A stretch of DNA of 64,000 nucleotides from Glycomyces harbinensis. GTDB taxonomy: Bacteria; Actinomycetota; Actinomycetes; Mycobacteriales; Micromonosporaceae. The stretch spans positions 1 through 64,000 of the forward strand of contig NZ_FNAD01000009.1 of assembly GCF_900101745.1 (NCBI RefSeq), read 5' to 3'. Positions 16,187-23,963 of the stretch are shown piece by piece. A model generated the notes under the pieces. The model worked only from the letters and a program-made list of their open reading frames with translations, was not told the DNA's origin and made no database searches. Numbering within the stretch: the first letter of the stretch is position 1; each line of letters opens with the position of its first letter. The position numbers and the translations under genes are program-made.

Positions 16187-18025
16187 ATGACGCACTTCCG
16201 CCACAACCTTCGAGACCTCGAGTTCAATCTCTTCGAGGTCTTCGGAGCGGACAAGATCCTCGAACACGAGGCTTTCGCGGACCTGGACGAGGCCACGGCC
16301 CGCGAGGTCCTGCGCGAGCTCGCGCGCCTGTCCGAGGAGGAGCTCGCCGCCAGCTTCGTCGAAGGCGACCGCAACCCGCCCGTGTTCGACGCCGCCACCA
16401 ACTCGGTGACGCTCCCCGAAGCCTTCAAGAAGTCCTACAAGGCGTTCATCGACGCCGAGTACTGGCGCCTCGACCTCCCCGAGGTCCTCGGCGGCACCTC
16501 CGCGCCCCGCATGCTCTGGTGGTCGCTGGCCGAGCTCGTGCTCGGGGCCAACCCCGCCCTTTGGATGTACGCCGCCGGCTCCTCGTTCGCGCACAGCGCC
16601 TACCGCGAGGGCACCCCGGAGCAGCAGGAGTGGGCGAAGCTCTTCATCGAGAAGGGCTGGGGCGCCACGATGGTCCTCACCGAGCCCGACGCGGGCTCCG
16701 ACGTCGGCGCGGGCACCACCAAGGCCCACCTCCAGCCCGACGGCTCCTGGCACATCGAGGGCGTCAAGCGGTTCATCACCTCGGGCGACCAGGACATGAC
16801 CGACAACATCATCCACTACGTCCTGGCCCGGCCCGTGGGCGTCGAGGGCGTCGGCGGGCCCGGCACCAAGGGCCTGAGCCTGTTCATCGTCCCCAAGTAC
16901 GAGTTCGACCCCGAGACCGGCGAGCTCGGCGCGCGCAACGGCGTCAAGGTCACCAACATCGAGCACAAGATGGGCCTGAAGGTCTCCGCGACAGCCGAGC
17001 TGACCTTCGGCGAGAAGACCCCTGCGAAGGGCTGGCTCCTCGGCGACAAGCACGAGGGCATCCGCCAGATGTTCCTCATCATCGAGTACGCGCGGATGAT
17101 GGTGGGCACCAAGGCGATCGCCACGCTCTCCAGCGGCTACCTGAACGCGCTCGACTACGCCAAGAGCCGCATCCAGGGCGCCGACCTGCTCCAGTCGACC
17201 GACAAGACCGCCCCGCGCGTGCCGATCATCAAGCACCCGGACGTGCGCCGCTCGCTGCTGCTCCAGAAGTCCTACGCCGAGGGTCTGCGCGCGCTCGTGG
17301 CGTACACCGCGTCGTGGCAGGACAAGGCCCTGCTGGCAGAGGCCGACGGCGACGAGGAGGCGGCCGAGACCGCCAAGAAGATCAACGACCTGCTGCTGCC
17401 GCTGGTCAAGGGCTGCGGTTCGGAGCGGGCGTACGAGCTGCTGAGCTCGGAGTCGCTCCAGACCTTCGGCGGCTCCGGCTACCTCCAGGACTACCCGCTG
17501 GAGCAGTACGTGCGGGACGCGAAGATCGACACCCTCTACGAGGGCACGACCGCGATCCAGAGCCTCGACTTCCTGTTCCGCAAGATCATCAGGGACAACG
17601 GCGAGTCGCTCATGGCCCTGGCCGCCGAGATCATGGCGACCGCGCAGGACGGGCACGCGGACCTGGAGGAGACGCGCGGGAAGGTGCTGCGCGCGCTCGG
17701 CGACGTGCAGGGCATCCTCGAGGCGCTCCAGCCCGCGCTGATGGGCCCGATGTCGGGCGAGCCGCGCGAGCTGTACAAGGCCGGGCTGCACTCGCGGCGC
17801 CTGCTGCTGGCCGTCGGCGACCTGATGGTCGGCTGGCTGCTGCTGCGCCAGGGCGAGGTCGCGCAGAACAAGCTCGACGCGGGCGCGGACGACGACTTCT
17901 ACCGCGGGAAGGTCGCCTCGGCGAAGTTCTTCGCCAAGGAGGTGCTGCCGCGCATCACCGCCGACCGCAAGGTCGTCGAGGCCGCCGACCTGGTGCCGAT
18001 GGACCTCCCGGACGGGGCGTTCTAA
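16187..18025 (+). CDS. Acyl-CoA dehydrogenase, FadE5-like long form
   Basis: 612 residues, longer than the usual ~390 because of N- and C-terminal extensions typical of FadE5/AidB-related long acyl-CoA dehydrogenases. FAD and substrate motifs: [15 protein letters not shown] near 160, FITSGDQD near 195, and catalytic-base segment [17 protein letters not shown] (Glu of YEGT) near 450. The C-terminal helical domain (about 490-600) matches the acyl-CoA dehydrogenase C-terminal-like extension. First step of beta-oxidation, FAD-dependent, electrons to ETF. ATG at 16187 follows GGAGG. Monocistronic, with a strong terminator 28 bp after the stop. Confidence 0.93.
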   Translation: MTHFRHNLRDLEFNLFEVFGADKILEHEAFADLDEATAREVLRELARLSEEELAASFVEGDRNPPVFDAATNSVTLPEAFKKSYKAFIDAEYWRLDLPEVLGGTSAPRMLWWSLAELVLGANPALWMYAAGSSFAHSAYREGTPEQQEWAKLFIEKGWGATMVLTEPDAGSDVGAGTTKAHLQPDGSWHIEGVKRFITSGDQDMTDNIIHYVLARPVGVEGVGGPGTKGLSLFIVPKYEFDPETGELGARNGVKVTNIEHKMGLKVSATAELTFGEKTPAKGWLLGDKHEGIRQMFLIIEYARMMVGTKAIATLSSGYLNALDYAKSRIQGADLLQSTDKTAPRVPIIKHPDVRRSLLLQKSYAEGLRALVAYTASWQDKALLAEADGDEEAAETAKKINDLLLPLVKGCGSERAYELLSSESLQTFGGSGYLQDYPLEQYVRDAKIDTLYEGTTAIQSLDFLFRKIIRDNGESLMALAAEIMATAQDGHADLEETRGKVLRALGDVQGILEALQPALMGPMSGEPRELYKAGLHSRRLLLAVGDLMVGWLLLRQGEVAQNKLDAGADDDFYRGKVASAKFFAKEVLPRITADRKVVEAADLVPMDLPDGAF

Positions 18026-18052
18026 AGGCGACACGATCGGGTGAGAACGAGC

Positions 18053-18078
18053 GACCCGGGCCCGGAAGGGCCCGGGTC
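18053..18078 (+). terminator. Terminator of acyl-CoA dehydrogenase gene
   Basis: 11-bp perfect stem GACCCGGGCCC with GGAA loop (18053-18063, 18068-18078), followed by TTGT. Confidence 0.85.
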
Positions 18079-18080
18079 TT

Positions 18081-18158
18081 GTCATACCCCCGCGGGAGGA
18101 TCGAGCGGCGCGACAGTCTTTTCCCCTCCAGTGGTGGGTGGGGGTTTGTGGACGGCCG
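18081..18158 (-). repeat. Dispersed intergenic repeat, long type (partner at 48181)
   Basis: Read on the minus strand it starts GGCCGTCCACAAACCCCCAC, contains GACTGTCGCGCCG and ends CGCGGGGGTATGAC. The same sequence, with a few substitutions and small indels, occurs on the plus strand at 48181-48264. Both copies lie between convergent gene ends. The right end matches the end (CGGGGGTmCGACA) of the shorter repeat family. Confidence 0.8.
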
Positions 18159-18172
18159 TTGCGATGCGGAAC

Positions 18173-18508
18173 TCAAATCTCCGGATCGGTCGGGATCGAG
18201 GCCGTTGTGCCGAACTCCAGGAAGGCCGCGTTGGCCTCCTCCTCGCCGCTCGAGGCCGCGGCCAGCGCCGCCTCCATGCCGTGCAGCGTCCCCCGCAGGT
18301 ACTGCAGGTTCCGCCAGGTCGCGGCGTGGAACTCCAGGTACCGCCCGGCCGCTTCGGGCGCGCCCGGCGCGGTCCCCAGCGCCGGCGCCCGGCTCAGCGT
18401 CCCGGTGCCCAGCACCGGGATCACGTCGTTCTCCAACTCGTCCAGCAGCTCCAGCAGGAGCTGGCGGTACTCCCCGATCGCCGCGGGGTCGAACACTCGC
18501 TCGCCCAT
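18173..18508 (-). CDS. Small alpha-helical protein, type VII-like gene pair
   Basis: 111 residues from ATG 18508 with GAAGGAGG upstream. Two helices (EYRQLLLELLDELENDVIP and ATWRNLQYLRGTLHGMEAAL) separated by a Pro/Gly/Ala loop, an acidic tail and a single Trp in the second helix. This is the size and layout of ESX/WXG100-related or EspC-like partners, though no strict WXG is present. It is the downstream partner of the 517-residue protein 35 bp upstream. Function unknown; inferred from context. Confidence 0.6.
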   Translation of the reverse strand: MGERVFDPAAIGEYRQLLLELLDELENDVIPVLGTGTLSRAPALGTAPGAPEAAGRYLEFHAATWRNLQYLRGTLHGMEAALAAASSGEEEANAAFLEFGTTASIPTDPEI

Positions 18509-18543
18509 GGGTCCTCCTTCGCTCGTGGACCGGCCCGCGCCGG

Positions 18544-20097
18544 TCAGTTGTACGGGTCCTCGTTCGGTTTGACGTAGCCCCAGAGGTTTCCGGTCTCGCG
18601 CCTGGTGAGGTCCTGCGGCCGCTCGTCCTCCTCCGCCTCGTCCTCGTCGTACCGCTTGGCGTCCCTGCCCGCGGCGCCGCCCTGCTGGTGCGCCGGGGCC
18701 ATGCCCGGGCGGACGCCGCCGCCCGCGCCGCCTCCCGCTCCTGCGGGCCCCGCGGTCGGCACCGGTGCGGTGACCGCGGGTCCGAACAGCCCCTGCGGCA
18801 CGCCGCCGGCCCCGCCCGGGCCCATCGCGCCTCCCGCGCGCATCGCGCTGCCGCCGCTGGAGCCGAACGCGCCGCCCGGGCCCGAGCCGAAACCGCCGCC
18901 GGAGGCGAGGCCGCCCGCGACGTCGTCGTCCGCCTCGTCCTCGTCCTGTGGGGCCTGGTCCTCGCGCACCGTCCCGTCGCCGCCGGGCGGGACCGGGCTC
19001 GGGTCCTGCGTCGCCCGCGGGGCGGCCGGCGGCGACGGCCGCTCCGCCTCCGGCGCCGCCAGATCCATATAGGACGTGTCGGCGCCGCCGGGGAGCGGAC
19101 GGTCCTCTCCCGTGGGGCCCAAGGCCGTCAGCTCCTCGCTCTGCCCGTCGCGCTTGGCCGCGATGGCCTCGTCGATCGCCGCCTGCCGTTCGAAGTACCC
19201 CGCCAGCTCGGCGGCGACCCGGTCGGTGAAGAGCTCCTTCGCCTCCTCGCCCGCGAGCGCCCGCACGTCCGCCACGAGCGCCCCGAGTCCCGACAGGGCC
19301 GAGCCGACGCGCTCCTCGATGAACTCCCGCACGTCGGTCGCCAGCCGCGGGTCCGCCCCGGCCAGTTCCATGGCCTTCTCGGCCTCCTCGCAGGTCATCC
19401 GGATGCAGTCGCCGTGCCACCACGCGGGCCGCAGGTGCAGCGAGACGAGGTTCGACCACTCGCCCTCCACGCCGACCATCGGTGCGGGGTAGGGGATCTC
19501 GCCCGAGTCCCCGCCCTGGAGCGTGTAGATCGCCGTCTCGCAGGTCGCCAGTTCGGCGGTGGTCGCGTCGATGTCGTCGATCACGCCCTCCAGGAGCGCC
19601 CGCGCCTCGTCGGCCTGCGCGGCGAACGCCTCGAAGTCCTCTCCGGCCCATCCCTCCGCGAGCGCCGACAGCCGCGACTTCAACCGGTCGGGCCAGGACC
19701 CGATCCGCGCGCCCACCTCGTCGGTCCAGCCGGTGCGCAAGCGCTGCAGGGAGAACGCGTCGGGGTCCTGGGGCCGGACCGCGGTCACCGCGGCCCTGAA
19801 GTCGTCTTCGGTCGGGTAGGCCATGCCCTCGCACCGGGGCTTGAAGCGGTGCAGCTGCCCCTCCGCCGGCACCGCCGACGCCAGCTGCACCCAGTCCTCC
19901 TCGGCGGGGTGCGCGACGGGGTGCGGGCAGGCCGCCGAGGAGCATCCGGCGCGTTCGGCGCCCGAGCCCGCGGTGTCGCCGAAGGCGATCGTGAACTCGA
20001 ACGAGGGCGCCTCCAGCGACGCCTCGAAGTACAGGCCGGCGCCGTCGCCGGCGCCCTCCTCGGCCGCGTCGCCGCTCGCGAACAGGCTGTCGGTCAT
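18544..20097 (-). CDS. Large putative type VII-associated protein with DPY tail
   Basis: 517 residues from ATG 20097 (GGAGGAAGG upstream); a longer frame to 20142 is less likely. Helical middle (about 90-330) with a Trp-rich start (GWTDEVGARIGSWPDRL), then a Pro/Gly/Ala-rich low-complexity region and an acidic stretch. It ends ETGNLWGYVKPNEDPYN. The tail E-x-x-WG-x-x-K-x-x-x-DPY is shared with the 376-residue protein encoded divergently at 20639. No signal peptide or membrane segment. The pair may be cytosolic chaperones, substrates or surface proteins of a type VII system located elsewhere; function is inferred only. Confidence 0.6.
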   Translation of the reverse strand: MTDSLFASGDAAEEGAGDGAGLYFEASLEAPSFEFTIAFGDTAGSGAERAGCSSAACPHPVAHPAEEDWVQLASAVPAEGQLHRFKPRCEGMAYPTEDDFRAAVTAVRPQDPDAFSLQRLRTGWTDEVGARIGSWPDRLKSRLSALAEGWAGEDFEAFAAQADEARALLEGVIDDIDATTAELATCETAIYTLQGGDSGEIPYPAPMVGVEGEWSNLVSLHLRPAWWHGDCIRMTCEEAEKAMELAGADPRLATDVREFIEERVGSALSGLGALVADVRALAGEEAKELFTDRVAAELAGYFERQAAIDEAIAAKRDGQSEELTALGPTGEDRPLPGGADTSYMDLAAPEAERPSPPAAPRATQDPSPVPPGGDGTVREDQAPQDEDEADDDVAGGLASGGGFGSGPGGAFGSSGGSAMRAGGAMGPGGAGGVPQGLFGPAVTAPVPTAGPAGAGGGAGGGVRPGMAPAHQQGGAAGRDAKRYDEDEAEEDERPQDLTRRETGNLWGYVKPNEDPYN

Positions 20098-20310
20098 CGC
20101 CAGCGCCCTTCCTCCGGCCCGGGCGCTCGGCCCGCGCTCCATCGATGCGTGTGCCGCCCATGGAAGACCGCCGTGTCACGAATCCGTCATGCCCCGCGTT
20201 CCACAGAGGCGGGACCGTCCCGTGACGGCGGGCGCGAGAGTATGCGGGACGCCGCCGGGCGTCCGCCCCGACGGGCGTCGACACCTCGAAGACCTCGAAG
20301 GAGGTACCCC

Positions 20311-20628
20311 ATGACCGTGCACATGGACGTTGACGATGTGCGATCGGGCGGCTCCGGGCTCCGCGGCCTCGCCCCCGGCGCGCAGAACGCGTCGCGGAGG
20401 GTGGAGCGCCCGGCGCAGGCCGCGGCCGAGCGCAACCCCGGTTTCGCCACCGGCGACGCGGGCCGCCGGTGGCAGACCGCGCTCGCGGCCTGCACCGCGG
20501 GCATCGAGCGCCGCCTGGACTGGCAGGGCGAGCAGGTGGTCGGCAGCGCCGACGACTTCGACGCCGCCGACCATGCGGCGGGCGACCGCTTCGGCGGCAT
20601 CCACAACGACATTCCCACCGCCGGTTAG
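20311..20628 (+). CDS. EspC-like type VII secretion target
   Basis: 105 residues, ATG at 20311 after AAGGAGG. The layout matches the ESX secretion-associated EspC-like family: MDVDDVRSGGSGLRGLA at the start, central RRWQTALAACTAGIERRL (Trp and Cys region), and a closing DDFDAADHAAGDRFG, with the family's final (A)-x-D-x-AAA-x-F pattern. Small, all-helical, without a signal peptide. The next gene starts 10 bp later and is probably co-expressed as its partner. Confidence 0.75.
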   Translation: MTVHMDVDDVRSGGSGLRGLAPGAQNASRRVERPAQAAAERNPGFATGDAGRRWQTALAACTAGIERRLDWQGEQVVGSADDFDAADHAAGDRFGGIHNDIPTAG

Positions 20629-20638
20629 GAGACCACCC

Positions 20639-21769
20639 ATGCCCAGCTACCAGGAAGCGATGACGGCGGCGCCGTCGGAGTTCCTCGCCTTCGCCGCGGA
20701 GACCACGGCCGCGGCGGGCGACCTCGTCTCCCACCTGGCCGACTACGGCACGAAGGTCGGCGAGATCAACAGCCACTGGAAGGACACCGCGAACGAGGCG
20801 TTCAACGCCGAGGTCACGGCGGTCGTGACCCACATCGGCGATGTCGGGAGCGAGATCGCGGCCGCCTCGACGGTGCTGGACGCGACCGGCGTCCAGCTGT
20901 CCGCCGACTGCACGGCGCTGCAGACCGCCGACGGCGTGCTCAAGGGGCTCGGGTTCGACATCCTGCCCTCGCCGCTGGTGATGCTGAGCGCGGCGCAGCG
21001 CTCGCTCATCGCTTCGGCGGGGCCGCTCGCGGGGCTCCTCGAGGCCTCGCTCCAGGCACAGGCGGCGGCCGGAACGCTGCAGCTGCAGGGGATCCTGGGG
21101 CTGATCAACGCGGCGGACGCGACGTCGGGGGCCGTGCTCGAGTCGATCGCGTCGGTCCTGCAGCCCTTGGAGGACAAGGCGGGCACGGCCCAGGACGATT
21201 CGGCGGGCGCCGGGGACGAGTCGGGCGCCGCGGGTGAGGAGTCCGGCGGCGAAGAGGAAGAAGAAGAGGAGTCCACTGAGGAGGAATCGGAGGAGCCCCA
21301 GGAGGAGGAGCCGGCCGCCTCCGACACGCAGCAGCCGGAGACCCCGCAGGATCCCTCGGCCATGGACGATCTCGCGCAGCCGGAGACGCCGGAGCTGGAC
21401 AATCCTTGGGACGCTTCGGAACTGCCCGACCCCGACGACCTCTCCGGCGGCCTCGCCTCCGGCGGCGGCCTCGGCTCGGGCGGGCTGGGCGGCGGCGGTC
21501 TCGGCGCCGGCGGCCTGGGTTCCGGTGCGGGCGCGGCGACCGCGGGCGGCATGGGAGGCGTGGGCGGTGCGATGAGCGCGCCGGTCGGCGCGGGGGCGAC
21601 CGCCGCGGGCGCCAGGCCGGGCGCGGGCGCCATGACGGGCGCCGGTGCGGGCGGGGCCCGCGGCGGACCCGGCGGCGACGAGGAGACCGGCCGCGAGACG
21701 CACCTGATCGAGGACCCCGAAGAGGACGTGTGGGGCATCGGCAAGGCGGACGACGACCCCTACGCCTGA
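20639..21769 (+). CDS. WXG-like helical protein with Gly-rich and DPY tail
   Basis: 376 residues from ATG 20639. The N-terminal ~100 residues are helical with HWKDTANEAF at the turn, resembling WXG100/PPE-type helical hairpins. A hydrophobic Ala-rich region (about 105-180) follows, then an acidic Glu/Ser/Pro region with a nine-residue acidic run, a Gly-rich region, and the tail EEDVWGIGKADDDPYA. The tail matches the divergent 517-residue protein. This looks like a type VII substrate with a disordered C-terminus; no ESX core gene is in the window. Confidence 0.65.
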   Translation: MPSYQEAMTAAPSEFLAFAAETTAAAGDLVSHLADYGTKVGEINSHWKDTANEAFNAEVTAVVTHIGDVGSEIAAASTVLDATGVQLSADCTALQTADGVLKGLGFDILPSPLVMLSAAQRSLIASAGPLAGLLEASLQAQAAAGTLQLQGILGLINAADATSGAVLESIASVLQPLEDKAGTAQDDSAGAGDESGAAGEESGGEEEEEEESTEEESEEPQEEEPAASDTQQPETPQDPSAMDDLAQPETPELDNPWDASELPDPDDLSGGLASGGGLGSGGLGGGGLGAGGLGSGAGAATAGGMGGVGGAMSAPVGAGATAAGARPGAGAMTGAGAGGARGGPGGDEETGRETHLIEDPEEDVWGIGKADDDPYA

Positions 21770-21795
21770 GGCAGGCGGGCGCAGGGGGAGAGGAA

Positions 21796-21826
21796 GGGAG
21801 TCCGAGCCGGGCGGGCTCGGACTCCC
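21796..21826 (+). terminator. Terminator after type VII-like operon
   Basis: 13-bp perfect stem GGGAGTCCGAGCC (21796-21808 with 21814-21826), 5-nt loop, then TGTC. Confidence 0.8.
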
Positions 21827-22005
21827 TGTCGCTTCGGCCGCTTCCGGAACCGGCCCGTCCCCGGTCCGAGTCGCAGGCGTGGTCGGGATCGGCGGTGCCC
21901 CGCTTCGGCCCGCCCGGTCGCGGTCCGCCGCCGCCTCCTCCGGCGCGTCCCGCGATCTGAGGCCCGCGCCGTTCCTCGCCCGGCGTCCCGTGCGGCTCTG
22001 CGATC

Positions 22006-22320
22006 ATGGGAGCCATGGAAGCAGCGAACCCCCCGATCGAACTGTGCTGCCTGCTCCGGGCCAGGCCCGGAGCGGAGCAGGAGATGACCGCCTACGAGGA
22101 CAAGGTGCTCGCCCTGGTCCCCGAACACGGAGGCGAGGTCGTCTCGCGCGTGATCGGCGACGGCGCCGACGGGCACCCCCACGAGGTCCAGGTCCACCGC
22201 TTCCCCGACCAGGCCGCGATCGACGCCTACATGGCCGACCCGCGGCGCCTCGCGCTCGCGGGCGAACGGGACCGCACCGTCGCCGAGACGATCCTCTTCC
22301 CGGTGTCCATCGCGAAATAA
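22006..22320 (+). CDS. Dimeric alpha/beta-barrel protein, DUF1330-like
   Basis: 104 residues (101 if the ATG at 22015 is used; neither has a good RBS). The pattern IELCCLLRARPGAEQEMTAY, EHGGEVVSRVI, HEVQVHRFPDQAAIDAYMAD resembles small ferredoxin-like DUF1330/antibiotic-monooxygenase fold proteins: strand, helix, strand, then the FP-x-x-x-A-x-x-Y helix. Function unknown. Confidence 0.65.
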   Translation: MGAMEAANPPIELCCLLRARPGAEQEMTAYEDKVLALVPEHGGEVVSRVIGDGADGHPHEVQVHRFPDQAAIDAYMADPRRLALAGERDRTVAETILFPVSIAK

Positions 22321-22334
22321 TCCCCCGGAATCTA

Positions 22335-22363
22335 TTGACTTTCGATAGATATCTATCGAGAAT
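22335..22363 (+). promoter_or_regulatory. Promoter with embedded perfect palindrome (DUF2975-XRE operon)
   Basis: TTGACT at 22335-22340, 17-bp spacer, GAGAAT at 22358-22363. The spacer is almost filled by the perfect 18-bp palindrome TCGATAGATATCTATCGA (22342-22359). The ATG at 22370 is about 7 bp after the -10 with no Shine-Dalgarno box, so the mRNA is probably leaderless. The operon's own XRE protein is the obvious ligand. Confidence 0.65.
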
Positions 22364-22369
22364 CGATCC

Positions 22370-22870
22370 ATGAGTAGTTTCTTCATCGCCGTGCTGCGCC
22401 TCGGCGTCCTCGCGACCCTCCTCGGCGGCCTCTTCGGCCAGATCGTCGTCATCCCGACCACGGCGGCCGACGAGGTCGAGCGGTTCCCGCCCTACGAGCC
22501 CTTCGCCGCCTTCTACGTCACCACGGCGATCCTCGGCATCGTCTGCATCCAGGTCGCGCTCGTCGCGATGTGGATGCTGCTCAACATGATCGACCGCGAG
22601 GCGCTGTTCACGCAGCGGGCGTTCCTGTGGGTCGACACCATCATCGGCGCGTCGGTCGCGGCGACCCTGCTCGCGCTCGGCATCGTCGGGCACCTCCTGT
22701 TCGCGGGCGTTCCCGAGCCCCCCGGCCAGGACATGGCCGCGCTCGGCGCCCTCGGCGGGGCCGTGCTGTGCACCGGGGCCGGCGCCGCGTTCGCGATGCT
22801 CGTGACCATCCTGCGCGGCCTGCTGCGCAAGGCCGCCGACCTCCAGGCCGAGATGTCCGAGGTGGTCTGA
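22370..22870 (+). CDS. DUF2975 membrane protein
   Basis: 166 residues with four hydrophobic segments (about 5-25, 48-70, 87-110 and 122-150). It matches the DUF2975 family: a short loop after helix 2, then NMIDREALFTQRAFLWVD and the final RKAADLQAEMSEVV. Members are usually paired with a small XRE regulator, as here (the TGA of this gene and the ATG of the next share one base). Role unknown. Likely leaderless. Confidence 0.85.
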   Translation: MSSFFIAVLRLGVLATLLGGLFGQIVVIPTTAADEVERFPPYEPFAAFYVTTAILGIVCIQVALVAMWMLLNMIDREALFTQRAFLWVDTIIGASVAATLLALGIVGHLLFAGVPEPPGQDMAALGALGGAVLCTGAGAAFAMLVTILRGLLRKAADLQAEMSEVV

Positions 22871-23079
22871 TGGCGATCATCGTCGACCTCGACCTCCAAC
22901 TGGCCCGCAGCGGCCTGTCGGTGGGCGAGTTCGCCGCCGCCGTGGGCATCACCCCCGCCAACATCGCCGTCCTCAAGAACGGCCGCGCGAAGGCCGTCCG
23001 GTTCACCACCCTCGACGCGATCTGCCGCATCCTCGACTGCCAGCCCGGCGACGTCCTGCGCTGGGTGCCCGACGAATAA
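22870..23079 (+). CDS. Small XRE/Cro-type regulator
   Basis: 69 residues, a complete HTH_3 domain: SVGEFAAAVGITPANIAVLKNGRAKAVRFTTLDAICRILDCQPGDVLRW. Helix 2-turn-helix 3 is AAAVGITPANIAVLKNG. It follows the DUF2975 gene with a one-base overlap and is the standard partner. It probably binds the 18-bp palindrome in the operon promoter. Confidence 0.9.
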   Translation: MAIIVDLDLQLARSGLSVGEFAAAVGITPANIAVLKNGRAKAVRFTTLDAICRILDCQPGDVLRWVPDE

Positions 23080-23100
23080 CGGCGTCCACCGGCACCGAGC

Positions 23101-23131
23101 GGCCCGGCCGCCCCCCGTGGGCCGCCGGGCC
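23101..23131. terminator. Possible bidirectional terminator
   Basis: 8-bp stem GGCCCGGC (23101-23108) with GCCGGGCC (23124-23131) and a 15-nt loop, between the convergent XRE and YbaB-like genes. Confidence 0.45.
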
Positions 23132-23143
23132 GACCGCGCGCCG

Positions 23144-23815
23144 CTACTCGAACGCGTGCGCCAGCAGGGCGCTCAACCGCTCCGCCGCCCGCTCCTGGAC
23201 GATCCGCACCGTCGCCGCCGCCCGCGCCGACAATTCCTCGCACTCGGTGTCGAGCGTCGCGTTCGGCACCAGGAACCTGAACCCGGTCAACCGCCCCTCC
23301 AGGTTCACCTCCGCCGAGCACAGGTCGTCGTCGGTGGTGTGCGCGAACCGCTCGGTGCTCGCGGCGACGAGCTCGCGGATCTCGTCGCCCCGCCGGTCGG
23401 GCACCCGCGCGGCCACGAGGTCGGCGTGCGTCCGCTCCAGGCGCAGCACGTGCTCGGAGCGGGCCGCCTCGGCCGCCGTCCACGCCGCCTCGATCGCGTC
23501 CGCCACCGCCCGGTTGCTCAACCGGTCGATCGTGGGGCTCAACGCGAGCGACCGCAGCCGGCCGGTGTAGTCCAGGCGCAGCCACGCGACCCGGTCGGCG
23601 TCCGAGCCGTCGAAGCCGCGGCCGGTCAAGTCCTCGACCAGCGCCGACGCCCGCTCGGCGAGGTCCGCCGCCCGCCCGTACCGCTCCCGGGACGGGGCCG
23701 CCCCCAGCGCCCGGTCCACCGCGTCCCGCACCGGCCCCGCCGGAAGCCGGGACGCGGCCCGACGCCCCCGGGACACGCGGTCCTCGTAGTCCTCGGGGAA
23801 CTCCATCCGCTCCAT
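23144..23815 (-). CDS. YbaB/EbfC-like protein with two domain copies
   Basis: 223 residues from ATG 23815 (GGAAGG upstream). Two YbaB-like halves can be seen: RVAWLRLDYTGRLRSLALSP followed by ADAIEAAWTAAEAARSEHV, and later CSAEVNLEGRLTGFRFL followed by a long helix to the end. The YbaB fold is a beta-hairpin plus long helix acting as a nucleoid-associated or type VII-cluster protein. The degree of match to each half is partial. Divergent from the AfsR/SARP gene and may share its operator. Confidence 0.65.
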   Translation of the reverse strand: MERMEFPEDYEDRVSRGRRAASRLPAGPVRDAVDRALGAAPSRERYGRAADLAERASALVEDLTGRGFDGSDADRVAWLRLDYTGRLRSLALSPTIDRLSNRAVADAIEAAWTAAEAARSEHVLRLERTHADLVAARVPDRRGDEIRELVAASTERFAHTTDDDLCSAEVNLEGRLTGFRFLVPNATLDTECEELSARAAATVRIVQERAAERLSALLAHAFE

Positions 23816-23864
23816 CGGTCTGCCTTCCACTCCAAGGGGCGCTGACCGAACGATCCTTCGCAAC

Positions 23865-23893
23865 CCGCTCACGGATCGGTCACCGATCGGTCA
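23865..23893. promoter_or_regulatory. SARP-type direct heptamer repeats
   Basis: TCGGTCA at 23876-23882 and again at 23887-23893, an 11-bp period, with a weaker third heptamer CCGCTCA at 23865-23871. Heptamers every 11 bp on the same helical face are the signature of SARP binding sites. They lie 70 bp upstream of the SARP start and 50 bp from the divergent YbaB-like gene. Confidence 0.65.
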
Positions 23894-23963
23894 TGCTTCG
23901 CGTCGAGCGGACCCGCGCGCCCTTGTGGGACACTGGAATCCCCATTCATCGAAGGCGGAGGAC

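Noticed and set aside
16519-20628. A 1369-codon open frame
   Set aside because: It runs through the acyl-CoA dehydrogenase in another frame, is Arg/Pro-rich, and matches no domain; a GC-rich shadow.
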